Shown in pieces: positions 25,701 to 33,612 of a stretch of DNA of 50,255 nt. Position 1 is the first letter of the stretch, and the number at the start of each line of letters is the position of its first letter. The DNA comes from Corallococcus sicarius (GTDB taxonomy: Bacteria; Myxococcota; Myxococcia; Myxococcales; Myxococcaceae). Location of the stretch: assembly GCF_003611735.1 (NCBI RefSeq), contig NZ_RAWG01000033.1:1-50255 (forward strand), in the 5' to 3' direction. The notes under the pieces are model-generated. The model searched no databases, was not told the DNA's origin, and worked only from the letters and a program-made list of their open reading frames with translations. Both the position numbers and the translations under genes were made by a program.

Positions 25701-26087
25701 CTGAAGCTGGAGCTGGATGCGGCGGGATTCACGGATGCGTCCCTGCGGTTGGCATGGAGGGAGACGACGAACGAGGACATCGCGGCATCCATCATCGGCT
25801 TCATCCGGCAGCGGGCGGTGGGGGACCCGCTGCGGCCCTACTCGGAGCGCGTGGACCGGGCCGTGAAGCAGGTGCTATCGAGCCGCGCGTGGACGCACCC
25901 GCAGCGGGAGTGGCTGACGCGCATCGGCAAGCAGCTCGTGGCCAACGAGGTGCTGGACCGGCAGTCGTTCGAGGCGGGCGTCTTCAAGGACAAGGGCGGG
26001 TATACCGCCATCGATAAAGTGTTCGAGGGGCGACTCGAGCAGGTGCTCGGGGAGCTGACGGACTCACTCTGGAAGAACGCGGGCTGA
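22704..26087 (+). CDS. hsdR: Type I restriction enzyme, R (motor and nuclease) subunit
   Basis: 1127 residues. Order of parts: DUF4145-type N-terminal domain (~20-115, KLRQWGEVLAQHAAA), a long Ala/Glu-rich coiled coil (~145-235), the HSDR_N nuclease with RADYVLF and VVEAKRQ (Asp...Glu-x-Lys, ~293-315), and the SF2 helicase. Helicase motifs are Walker A MATGTGKTRT (~448), VDECHRG (~554), TATPA (~599) and QMLGRATRL (~800). An EcoEI-type R C-terminal domain follows (~900-1110). Length and order match the EcoEI/KpnBI-like type I R subunits. It cuts DNA after ATP-driven translocation when bound to the HsdM/HsdS complex. First gene of a four-gene operon. Confidence 0.93.
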   Translation: MASPTSPNFQFLLAHDPLLVALGAQAERLFADDPVTCLMKLRQWGEVLAQHAAASMGVTVKDRTPQFQLIEQLATPPRGILTPDLQRLFHGLRETGNRATHEAQGTHSEALHQLKMARNIAIWFHRAFGRKDFEPGPFIPPPDPTKESAALKAELERLRQALEDAHLSHEATQAAAKEAERARLAAEERAALDASERAVWQELAEDAERKLAGELAALRARAEAQPAAQLQLLATQALRAGDKLELDEADTRHLIDAQLRAAGWEVDSQALTYERGARPQPGKHRAIAEWPTTDGRADYVLFVGLEAIGVVEAKRQSKDVPGAITQAKRYSRGFTVRGDETLPGGPWNEYRVPFLFATNGRAYLEQLKTKSGIWFQDVRRPTNHPRALVGWHTPEGLRDLLRQDVDAAQKALRTEPVDLPGLRDYQVNAIRAVESALEDGRRHCLLAMATGTGKTRTLIGLIYRLVKAGRFRRVLFLVDRTALGVQATDAFKSSRVDGMKTFEDIYDIKELGDLKPEPETKLHVSTVQGMVRRVLETPSDAERPAVSDYDCIVVDECHRGYTLDKDMSDAELSFRSEDEYLSAYRRVLDYFDAVKIGLTATPALHTTQIFGAPVYQYSYREAVIDGWLVDHGPPTRIDTELSTQGIKWGAGEKVSTLDTSTQQLDLITLPDELRFDVDAFNTRVLTESFNREVAGALAKEIDPTLEGKTLVFCATDNHADMVVDLLKKAFDVRYGELHDDTVMKITGSVDRRLDCIRHFRNERLPSVVVTVDLLTTGIDVPPIANLVFLRRVKSRILYEQMLGRATRLCTYRDGTVKELFRIFDAVDLYKLLEPVTSMKPVVKDPLIPFSQLVQELQALPDGEARQVVLEQLLAKLQRKKNALVGKNAEPFEAAAGEPAARAVTRLKGCTTAEAAAWFAAHPRVTELLDRVSGLGPKVYVSAHEDALLGLTQGYGPGRQRPQDYLDAFERFVRENLNRLPALAVVAQRPRELTREALKALKLELDAAGFTDASLRLAWRETTNEDIAASIIGFIRQRAVGDPLRPYSERVDRAVKQVLSSRAWTHPQREWLTRIGKQLVANEVLDRQSFEAGVFKDKGGYTAIDKVFEGRLEQVLGELTDSLWKNAG

Positions 26088-26091
26088 CGGA

Positions 26092-27525
26092 ATGGGCAAC
26101 GGCAACATCACGAACGACATTGTCCAGAAGCTTTGGAACCTGTGCTCGCTTTTGCGCGAAGACGGCGTCACGTACCACCAGTACGTGACCGAGCTGACCT
26201 ACCTGCTGTTCCTCAAGATGCTCAAGGAGACGGGGCGCGAGGATGTCCTGCCCAAGCACTATTGCTGGGACGACCTCGCGAAGAAGGACGGCACGGAGCA
26301 GCTTGAGTTCTACAAGCGACTGCTGCTGGACCTGAGCACGAAGGGTGCCAACCGCGTTCGGGAGATCTACACCGACGCAGGGACCACGCTGCGCCAGCCC
26401 AAGATCCTCACTGCACTGGTGAAGGCCATTGATGACCTGCAGTGGTACAGCGCAGACCGAGAGCACATCGGCGATCTCTACGAGGGGCTGCTGGAGAAGA
26501 ACGCCACCGAGGTGAAGAGCGGCGCGGGTCAGTACTTCACGCCCCGTCCCCTGGTGGAGTGCATGGTGGAGGTGGTGAAGCCCCGGGCCGGTGAGCGAGT
26601 GCAGGACCCAGCAGCGGGAACGGCGGGTTTTCTCATCGCGGCGGATCGCTATGTTCGTTCACAGACGACCGACTACTTTGAACTAGAGACCAAGCAGCAG
26701 GAGTTCCAGAAGTATCAAGCGTTCTACGGCGTGGAACTGGTGGCGGACACGCGGCGACTGGCGTTGATGAACCTGATGCTCCACAACATCGAGGGTGATC
26801 TGCTGCTCGGGGACACCTTGTCGCCGCTCGGCGCGGGACTGGACAAGGCGGATGTCATCCTGACGAATCCGCCGTTCGGCACAAAGAAGGGCGGAGGAAG
26901 GCCTACGCGTGACGACTTCACGTTCCCCACGAGCAACAAGCAACTCGCGTTCGTCGAACACATCTACAGGAGCCTGAAGCCGGGGGGCCGCGCGGCGGTG
27001 GTAGTGCCGGACAACGTGCTATTCGAGGACAACGTGGGCGCGGAAATCAGGGCGGACCTGATGGACAAGTGCAACCTTCACACCATCCTCCGGCTACCCA
27101 CTGGAATCTTTTACGCGCAAGGCGTGAAGACGAACGTGCTGTTCTTCACGCGTGGAAAGACGGACAAGGGCAACACGCGGGCGGTGTGGATCTACGACCT
27201 GCGGGCCAACATGCCTTCCTTTGGCAAGCGCACGCCGCTGACGCACGAGCACTTCAAACCGTTCGAGTTCGCGTTTGGCAATGACCCGAATGGCAATGGT
27301 TCGCGAAAGGACGAGGGCCCCGAGAGCCGGTTCCGGAGATTCACCCGCGCTGACATCAAGGCACGTGGCGACAACTTGGACATCACTTGGCTTAGAGACG
27401 AAAGCAGCGACCGAGGCAACGAAACGACCAGTCCTTTAATTATTGCCGAACAGGTCCGCGAGCAGCTCAAGATCGCCCTTTCAGAAATTGACGCACTCGG
27501 CACAATCCTTAGCGATGCATCATAA
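26092..27525 (+). CDS. hsdM: Type I restriction-modification system, DNA adenine methyltransferase subunit
   Basis: 477 residues. HsdM N-terminal helical domain (NDIVQKLWNLCSLLREDGV, LTYLLFLKML), then the N6-adenine methyltransferase: GQYFTPRPLVECMV (~145), SAM-binding DPAAGTAGFL (~172) and catalytic NPPFG (~260). All motifs are intact. The ATG is 4 bases after the hsdR stop, and its own stop overlaps the hsdS start, so expression is coupled. It methylates the site chosen by HsdS, protecting host DNA. Confidence 0.94.
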   Translation: MGNGNITNDIVQKLWNLCSLLREDGVTYHQYVTELTYLLFLKMLKETGREDVLPKHYCWDDLAKKDGTEQLEFYKRLLLDLSTKGANRVREIYTDAGTTLRQPKILTALVKAIDDLQWYSADREHIGDLYEGLLEKNATEVKSGAGQYFTPRPLVECMVEVVKPRAGERVQDPAAGTAGFLIAADRYVRSQTTDYFELETKQQEFQKYQAFYGVELVADTRRLALMNLMLHNIEGDLLLGDTLSPLGAGLDKADVILTNPPFGTKKGGGRPTRDDFTFPTSNKQLAFVEHIYRSLKPGGRAAVVVPDNVLFEDNVGAEIRADLMDKCNLHTILRLPTGIFYAQGVKTNVLFFTRGKTDKGNTRAVWIYDLRANMPSFGKRTPLTHEHFKPFEFAFGNDPNGNGSRKDEGPESRFRRFTRADIKARGDNLDITWLRDESSDRGNETTSPLIIAEQVREQLKIALSEIDALGTILSDAS

Positions 27526-29074
27526 TCAAATGTCAGCCCCTCCGAGCGCAGAAGCGCTGCCCATTAACTGGCAACAGGCGGAACTCGCCGAAATCATCAT
27601 TGACGGCCCGACGAACGGCTACTCTCCCGTAAGCAGCGCCTCTGCCACTGGGACAGCCACGCTAAAATTATCATCAACAACAACCGGAGAGATGATTCTC
27701 AACCCGGACACCACGAAGCGCATCCACGAGACCATACCAAGCGACTCGAACTATTGGCTCAGGAATGGCGATCTCCTAATCCAGCGCTCGAATACTCTTG
27801 AATACGTTGGAGCAGCAGCCATCTATGACGGTCCGGAAAACCATTACATCTATCCAGACCTCATGATGCGAGTACGCATATCCAATCCAATCACACGCCG
27901 TTTCGTTTGGCGTTATATCAACTCACAGCAGGCCAAAGAACACTTTCGGGCTCGCGCAACCGGCACTGCCGGGAACATGCCCAAAATCAACGGCCCAACG
28001 GTCCGAGCACTTCCTGTTCCGCTTCCACCTCTTGCCGAGCAGCAGCGTATTGTAGCGAAACTCGAAGCCCTGCTGGCCCGGAATCGCCACGCCAGGGAAG
28101 CACTGGACGCCATCCCATCCCTGTTGGAGCGCTTACGCCAGTCTACGTTAGACTTTGCCTTCTGCGGCGACATCACGAAAAGCTGGCGTTCCGGACAGCC
28201 AGAAGCAGAACCCGCAAACAAACTACTCGAACACATACGTGCTGCACGGCGCCGTTCCTGGGAAGAGCGGCAGATCAAAAAGATGCAGTGCGCCGGGAAG
28301 CTTCCGAAAAACGATTCATGGAAAGCTCGCTACGAACCTCCACTGGGGCTTGAAGGGATTTCTCTGCCACCCCTTCCACGTGGCTGGTGCTGGGCATCCT
28401 TTGATGAAGTCACATTGAACTTCGACGGAGATCGCGTACCCATAAAATCTGAAGAGCGAAAATCCAGACAAGGGGAGCACCCATACTATGGGGCATCGGG
28501 CATCATAGACTCTATCGACAGCCACATATTTGACGGAGAATTCTTGCTCGTCGCAGAAGATGGCGCAAACCTGCTTAGTCGCTCCACTCCAATTGCCTTC
28601 CTGGCCTCTGGGCAGTTTTGGGTCAACAACCACGCCCACGTAGTACAGACACCCGAAAACATAATCCCCCTCAAATACCTCGCCCACTACCTCAACAGCA
28701 TAGACTTGAGCCATTTCATCACTGGCTCCGCTCAACCTAAACTCACGCAAAACAACTTAAACAAGATACCAATTGCGATTGCACCACAAAAGGAACAAAT
28801 CGAGATTGTCAATCTGCTGGACGAAGTTCTTTTAAAAACCGAGACGATTAATCAGACAGTGACTAACCTGCGGGGACAGATTGCTAGATTCGAGCGTGCC
28901 GCTCTAGCGAGAGCATTCTGCGGCGACCTCGTCCCACAGGATCCGAACGACGAACCTGCCTCCGTGCTCCTGGAACGCATCCGCGCCGAACGCGAGGCCG
29001 CCGCATCCACTCCGAAACAGCGACGCTCCAGCAAGGCAACAAGCCACACCAATGACCCAGGGAACCAGGCATGA
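27515..29074 (+). CDS. hsdS: Type I restriction-modification system, specificity subunit
   Basis: About 519 residues from ATG 27515 (overlapping hsdM by 11 bases); ATG 27530 is the alternative. Two target-recognition domains (~15-180 and ~275-430) are each followed by a conserved helical spacer: PLPPLAEQQRIVAKLEALLA (~182-201), ending RLRQSTLDFAFCGDIT, and APQKEQIEIVNLLDEVL, ending ARAFCGDLVPQ. The N-terminal half and TRD2 are clearly richer in A/T than hsdR and hsdM (for example 27650-27930 and 28420-28880), as expected for exchangeable recognition domains. The recognition sequence cannot be read from the protein. Confidence 0.92.
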   Translation: MHHNQMSAPPSAEALPINWQQAELAEIIIDGPTNGYSPVSSASATGTATLKLSSTTTGEMILNPDTTKRIHETIPSDSNYWLRNGDLLIQRSNTLEYVGAAAIYDGPENHYIYPDLMMRVRISNPITRRFVWRYINSQQAKEHFRARATGTAGNMPKINGPTVRALPVPLPPLAEQQRIVAKLEALLARNRHAREALDAIPSLLERLRQSTLDFAFCGDITKSWRSGQPEAEPANKLLEHIRAARRRSWEERQIKKMQCAGKLPKNDSWKARYEPPLGLEGISLPPLPRGWCWASFDEVTLNFDGDRVPIKSEERKSRQGEHPYYGASGIIDSIDSHIFDGEFLLVAEDGANLLSRSTPIAFLASGQFWVNNHAHVVQTPENIIPLKYLAHYLNSIDLSHFITGSAQPKLTQNNLNKIPIAIAPQKEQIEIVNLLDEVLLKTETINQTVTNLRGQIARFERAALARAFCGDLVPQDPNDEPASVLLERIRAEREAAASTPKQRRSSKATSHTNDPGNQA

Positions 29075-30099
29075 AAACGACCTGGATGGTCCGCGCCGGA
29101 CGTGGCAGCGAGAACATTGAGGAGTTCCTGCGGCTCGGCATTGTCGCCATGGGTGACGCGCGACTGGGCAAGCTATCACCCTCCCAGACCAAGGCGGACC
29201 TGCTGCGCCTCTACGCGGAGAAGTACCCCGAGGAGAGCGAGGGCACGCGCGCCACCTGGGCCAGCCAGTCAGCCCGTTTCGTCAGCGAGATGAAGGCCGG
29301 CGACGGAGTCATCACCTACGACAGCGAGCGCCGCCTCTACTTCGTCGGCTCCCTCACCTCGGACTACGAGTGGGCGCCTCAGCTCATCGAATCCAAGCCC
29401 CACATGCGCCGCGTAACGTGGGCCGGCCGTGTATCCCGCGACGGGCTGAGCGCAGCGGCACGCAATTCGCTCGGAGCCATCCAGAGCTTGTTCAAGCTGG
29501 GCCCGGACGTGGTGACCGAGATGCGCGAACTGACCGTGCCCCTCGATGCCCCTATTGAGTCCGCTGCCCCTCCCCCTGCTCCAATGTCGCCTCCCATCGA
29601 GGGCAAGCCCCGCTCGGACGCGGAACTGAGCGCGGAGATGTTCGACAAGGCTGGCGCATTCGTCGAGGACGCAATCAGTCGTCTCGACTGGCAGCAGATG
29701 CAGCACTTGGTCGCTGGCATCCTGCGCTCGATGGGCTACCGGACCCAGGTGTCCGAGGAAGGCCCGGACCGCGGTGTGGACATCTTTGCGTCGCCAGACG
29801 GCCTGGGCCTCCAGGAACCGCGCATTTTCGTTGAGGTGAAGCACCGGCCCGGCACTCCCATGGGCACCAAGGAGATCCGCTCTTTCCTCGGGGGCCGCAA
29901 GGAGCGCGACAAGTGCCTGTACGTGAGCACCGGCGGCTTCACCAAGGACGCCCATTACGAGGCAGAGCGCTCCTCTGTCGCGCTCACGCTCATCGCACTG
30001 CCCCGCCTGCGCGAGCTGCTCCTCGACCGCTACGAACAGCTTGATTCGCCGACGCGCGCCCTTGTGCCGCTCCAGCGCTTCTACTGGCCCTCCCGGTAG
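29071..30099 (+). CDS. Mrr-type restriction endonuclease linked to the type I system
   Basis: 342 residues; its ATG overlaps the hsdS stop (ATGA). Residues ~1-145 form a module resembling EVE/PUA-like modified-base readers or related N-terminal domains of restriction proteins (AGRGSENIEEFLRLGIVAMG, KAGDGVITYDSERRLYFVG). Residues ~195-335 are the Mrr catalytic domain: LVAGILRSMGYRT, GPDRGVDIF (Asp about 234), FVEVKHR (Glu-x-Lys ~254-256) and a conserved KCLYVSTGGFT strand. Mrr enzymes cut modified DNA (type IV restriction). Being in the same transcript, it may attack phages that evade HsdR through modified bases, or be regulated by the complex; both are inference. Confidence 0.85.
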   Translation: MKTTWMVRAGRGSENIEEFLRLGIVAMGDARLGKLSPSQTKADLLRLYAEKYPEESEGTRATWASQSARFVSEMKAGDGVITYDSERRLYFVGSLTSDYEWAPQLIESKPHMRRVTWAGRVSRDGLSAAARNSLGAIQSLFKLGPDVVTEMRELTVPLDAPIESAAPPPAPMSPPIEGKPRSDAELSAEMFDKAGAFVEDAISRLDWQQMQHLVAGILRSMGYRTQVSEEGPDRGVDIFASPDGLGLQEPRIFVEVKHRPGTPMGTKEIRSFLGGRKERDKCLYVSTGGFTKDAHYEAERSSVALTLIALPRLRELLLDRYEQLDSPTRALVPLQRFYWPSR

Positions 30100-30108
30100 G
30101 CCGGCACC

Positions 30109-30882
30109 TTGCGCCCCTCCTTCTTCCCCGTGCTCATGCTCGCCCTGGCATGTGCGAGCCCCCGGCGCTACTTCCTGCGGTCCGAGCTGCCCATCCTGGA
30201 GGGGCGGTTCGACCTCGCCGTGGCGCCCGGTCCCTGGGTGCACGAGAACGTCCCCATCGTGGTCTCGGACGCGGCCAGTGTTCCGGATGACCTGGTGCTG
30301 CCAACGCTCAGGAGCTTGATGGCCCTACCGGGTGCCTCGGATGCCTGCGATGCCAACACGGGGAGCCCACGCCCGGATGCCGCCGAATATTGTGTCGCCC
30401 TCTACAGAACACCGCAGGACTGGCGCGTCTCGTGGCCCATCCGCAACCTGCTGAAGGAGCAGAACGCCTGTCAGCCCCCTTTCGGTGGGGTGGATGACGA
30501 GTCCTTCGGCCGGGATGTCCCTGTCATTGGCTTCGCCCACAATCACCCCTGCGGGACGCGGATGAGCAGCCAGGACCTGAAACAGTTTCCCGCGCTGAAG
30601 ATGGAGAGCGGATTGTGGACCATGGTTTCCTATGCCGCGAGCCCCAGCGGCCGGCTGGCGCGGGACTCGCGGAACCAGCTGATTCCTGCGTGGGCGTGGC
30701 TCGCCACCGGGCACAAGGATGCGCCCCGCTTCTACAAATGGAATCCAGCGGGTGAGGTCTTCCAATGGAATGAGGACAAGCACCATTGGGAGTTTCAAGC
30801 CACTTGTCATCCCCGGGAGGCGTCCGGGATGCGCAGCCCCAGAACCCTCCTGCCCCAATGCTCACCCGAGCTGAAGTGGTAG
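30109..30882 (+). CDS. Lipoprotein with a JAMM/MPN-like motif
   Basis: 257 residues from TTG 30109, with a short signal and lipobox MLALAC. The motif FAHNHPCGTRMSSQDL places His144, His146 and Asp156 like the JAMM zinc signature (HxHP...SxxD of RadC/JAB proteins), with one residue fewer than usual in the loop. Preceding acidic residues (AAEYCVALY) could supply the Glu. If active it would be a metal-dependent isopeptidase or peptidase outside the cytoplasm, unusual for this fold. It follows the restriction operon by 10 bases on the same strand but is functionally unlike it. The annotation rests on the short motif. Confidence 0.55.
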   Translation: MRPSFFPVLMLALACASPRRYFLRSELPILEGRFDLAVAPGPWVHENVPIVVSDAASVPDDLVLPTLRSLMALPGASDACDANTGSPRPDAAEYCVALYRTPQDWRVSWPIRNLLKEQNACQPPFGGVDDESFGRDVPVIGFAHNHPCGTRMSSQDLKQFPALKMESGLWTMVSYAASPSGRLARDSRNQLIPAWAWLATGHKDAPRFYKWNPAGEVFQWNEDKHHWEFQATCHPREASGMRSPRTLLPQCSPELKW

Positions 30883-30904
30883 AAGCGCCTTGGAGCACGG
30901 CCCC

Positions 30905-31369
30905 ATGATGAAGCCTCCGTACTACCTCCTTCTCATGACACTCCTGCTGGATGGAGGCGTGAGCACCCCTCCCACGGGAACGACTACCAGGGATGCGGGA
31001 GCCAGCGCCGCGAGGGCCGATGGGGGAGGCCCTGCGCGTGCCCCCATCATCGCGGAGGGGATTGAATGGCCTGATGACGTGCGCCCATTGGCCACGTTGG
31101 ATGGCCCGGCCATCCTCGCGGCGCATGCCGCGCTGCAAAGGCTGCTCGCCAGCTTCCCGAAGGAGTATGCGAAGGACTGCTCGTACTCCGCCAAGGCCAT
31201 GGAGGTCGTCGTTGGACAGCACGGCGGGCTGTACTTTGTTGAAATCAACCGGCGTGTAGAAAAATGCGGTTGGGCGGCACCCGGCTTCAATCCCTCTCCA
31301 CACTGGTTCGAGCTGTACGCAGTATCGCCTGAGGGAAAGGTCCTGGCGCGCTACCCGTACCACCCCTGA
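30905..31369 (+). CDS. Small secreted protein next to the JAMM-like lipoprotein
   Basis: 154 residues starting MMKPPYYLLLMTLLLDGG, a likely signal peptide without a lipobox Cys, then a Thr/Ala/Gly-rich linker (~22-50) and a compact domain (~55-154) with two Cys residues (CSYSAKAMEV, VEKCGWAAPG) that could form a disulphide. It begins 22 bases after the JAMM-like gene. The pair may be effector and cognate inhibitor; unknown. No family is recognised. Confidence 0.6.
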   Translation: MMKPPYYLLLMTLLLDGGVSTPPTGTTTRDAGASAARADGGGPARAPIIAEGIEWPDDVRPLATLDGPAILAAHAALQRLLASFPKEYAKDCSYSAKAMEVVVGQHGGLYFVEINRRVEKCGWAAPGFNPSPHWFELYAVSPEGKVLARYPYHP

Positions 31370-31620
31370 GAGCACGCGGAGACACAGCGGCCCGCTCTCG
31401 CCGGCCCCCAAGCGCTTCCCACCACCGCACGGATGGGACACCCAGCGCCCTGCGCGTCTGACCCCTGCTCTGGCTGGTCGCGGGCCTGTTCGCGTCCTCC
31501 GCCCAGGCGTCGGCGACGATGGCGGAGAGGGCGTCGGGCTCTATGCCGGGCGTCAGGCGTACATCGACTCTGGACCACGGCTTCCCCGAGGGCAGCTTCA
31601 GCTCGCTGCGCTTCCAGGAG
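31370..31620 (+). other. Intergenic region with a probable decayed gene
   Basis: One frame near 31470-31530 reads like a signal peptide (LWLVAGLFASSAQASAT), while another frame continues with DGGEGVGLYAGRQAYIDSG. This suggests a frameshifted remnant of an exported protein. It is too short and broken to assign. Confidence 0.3.
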
Positions 31621-33189
31621 TCAGGAGCTGCAGGAGAGCGCGGAGCAGCCGGGCTTGGACCTCGCCCAGTCAGGCCGCCGGGCTGCGTACGTTTCGCGGC
31701 CCGGTTGTCCGTCGAAGGGGTGGCGCATCACGTCCAGCAGCGCGTGCACCTTCGAGTCGTCCCCCGCGTGGGCCGCGTCGATGGCCTCCTGGGCCAGGTA
31801 GTTGCGCAGGACATACTTCGGGTTCACCGCGTCCATCCGGCGCGCGACTTCCACGGGGTCCACGCCCTCGCGCCGCGTGCGCTCCCACCACGACGTCAGC
31901 CATTGAAGGCCCTGGGCCAGGTGGGGCTCGGGCACCGGCCCGTAGAAGGCCTCGCGCAGCACGTCCGGGAAGACGGTGGGCGCGGTGGGGGCGGCCGCCA
32001 CGCGCGACAGGCCCCGGAAGAAGAGCGTCATGTCCGTCTCCTCCTCCGCCAGCCACGCCAGACACGCGTTCACCCGCGCGACGTCCGCGTCGTCCACCAG
32101 GGTGGACAGCCCCAGCTTCGCCGCGTAGCGCGCCATCATCTCCGCGTTCAGCGTGCGCTGGTATTCAACGAGCCCCGCCTGGAACAGGCCCTCGTCGCCT
32201 TCGAAGAGCGGCATCAGCGCGACGCCCAGCCGCTCGATGTTCCACATGCCGATGGCGGGCTGGTTGCCGAACCGGTAGCGGCCGTGTTCGGCGTCCGTGG
32301 TGTTCGGCGTCCAGTTGGGGTCGAAGTCGTCCACCCAGCCGTAGGGCCCGTAGTCGATGGTGAGGCCCAGGATGGACATGTTGTCGGTGTTCATCACGCC
32401 GTGCACGAAGCCCACCGCCTGCCATTGCGCGATGAGCTTCGCGGTGCGCCGCGCCACCTCGCTGAAGAAGGCGGCGTAGGTGTCCTTCGACGGCGCCCCC
32501 AGCTCCGGGAAGAACTGCGTCAGCGTGTAGTCCGCCAGCTGCTTGAGCAGCGCCACGTCCCCCCGGCTCGTGCACAGCTCGAAGTTGCCGAAGCGCAGGA
32601 AGGTCGGAGCGACGCGGCAGACGATGGCGCCGGGCTCTTCCTCGGGGTGCCCGTCGTAGAACATGTCCCGGACGACCGCGTCCCCGGTGGCGACGAGCGA
32701 CAGCGCGCGCGTCGTCGGCACGCCCAGGTGGTGCATGGCCTCGCTGCACAGGAACTCGCGGATGGAGGAGCGCAGCACCGCGCGCCCGTCCGCGCGGCGT
32801 GAGTAGGGCGTGCGGCCCGCGCCCTTGAGCTGCAGCTCGTAGAGCTTCCCGTCGGGGGCCCGCAGCTCCCCCAGGCCAATGGCCCGGCCATCCCCCAGCT
32901 GTCCCGCCCACTGGCCGAACTGATGGCCGCCGTAGTTGGCCGCGTACGGCACCATGCCCGGCTCCAGCGCATTGCCGGAGAGCACGCGCACCCACGCGTC
33001 GGAGCGCAGCGCCTCCTCTTCCAGCCCCAGGAGCCGCGCCACCTCCGGAGAGAGGGCGACGAGCCGGGGGGCGGAGACGGGCGTGGGCTGGACGCGGGAC
33101 CAGAGGGCCCCATGCACCTGGCGCGACCGCGTGTCCGAGAGCGGGTCGCCCGGCGTGGAGTCAATGAAGCGGGAGGTGAACTGGGACAT
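31621..33189 (-). CDS. selO: SelO-type protein AMPylase (YdiU/UPF0061)
   Basis: About 522 residues from ATG 33189 (MSQFTSRFIDSTPGDPL). The family blocks are clear: NYGGHQFGQWAGQLGDGRA, LQLKGAGRTPYSR, the helix with SIREFLCSEAMHHLGVPTTR, then NTDNMSILGLTIDYGPYGW with the metal-binding Asn/Asp. SelO is a pseudokinase-fold enzyme that transfers AMP to Ser/Thr/Tyr of redox proteins. The C-terminus ends SALSCSS with Cys where mitochondrial homologues carry selenocysteine. Confidence 0.93.
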   Translation of the reverse strand: MSQFTSRFIDSTPGDPLSDTRSRQVHGALWSRVQPTPVSAPRLVALSPEVARLLGLEEEALRSDAWVRVLSGNALEPGMVPYAANYGGHQFGQWAGQLGDGRAIGLGELRAPDGKLYELQLKGAGRTPYSRRADGRAVLRSSIREFLCSEAMHHLGVPTTRALSLVATGDAVVRDMFYDGHPEEEPGAIVCRVAPTFLRFGNFELCTSRGDVALLKQLADYTLTQFFPELGAPSKDTYAAFFSEVARRTAKLIAQWQAVGFVHGVMNTDNMSILGLTIDYGPYGWVDDFDPNWTPNTTDAEHGRYRFGNQPAIGMWNIERLGVALMPLFEGDEGLFQAGLVEYQRTLNAEMMARYAAKLGLSTLVDDADVARVNACLAWLAEEETDMTLFFRGLSRVAAAPTAPTVFPDVLREAFYGPVPEPHLAQGLQWLTSWWERTRREGVDPVEVARRMDAVNPKYVLRNYLAQEAIDAAHAGDDSKVHALLDVMRHPFDGQPGRETYAARRPDWARSKPGCSALSCSS

Positions 33190-33199
33190 GGCGTTTTCC

Positions 33200-33496
33200 T
33201 CAAGCCGGCTGGGCGACACCCTCCTCGGGCAGGGTGACGGTGGAGGGCTGCGGGTGCCGGGTGCGGCACTCCTTCACGCCATGCCCCTCCACGGCCGTCA
33301 CCTCGAAGAGGGCCTCCGCGTGTTCGACCTTATCCCCCACGCGAGGAGGCCTGCCCAGCTTCGCGAGCACGAGCCCGCTCACGGTGTCCACCTCGTCATG
33401 CAGGAGGTCGAGCCCCAGCTCCCGACCCACCTCTGACATGAAGCGCCGGGCCAACCTCCAGACTCTCGAGCAAGGGAGCACGACGCCGCCAGACAT
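33200..33496 (-). pseudogene. CorC/HlyC transporter-associated domain remnant
   Basis: Only the C-terminal domain of a CorC/TlyC-type CBS-hemolysin family protein is left: DTVSGLVLAKLGRPPRVGD, then FEVTAVEGHGVKECR. Upstream, where the DUF21 membrane domain and CBS pair should be, the reading frame ends and no homologous sequence is visible. A truncated pseudogene beside selO. Confidence 0.7.
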
Positions 33497-33612
33497 TGGC
33501 CCGGCGTCCTACGTCGCTGTCGGCTGGTCGTCAGAGGTCGGCGGCGCCTTGGATCTCAATCCCAGGCACTGCTACCCAGGAGCGCTCCTCACGCCGCCAA
33601 CCCCGACACACC

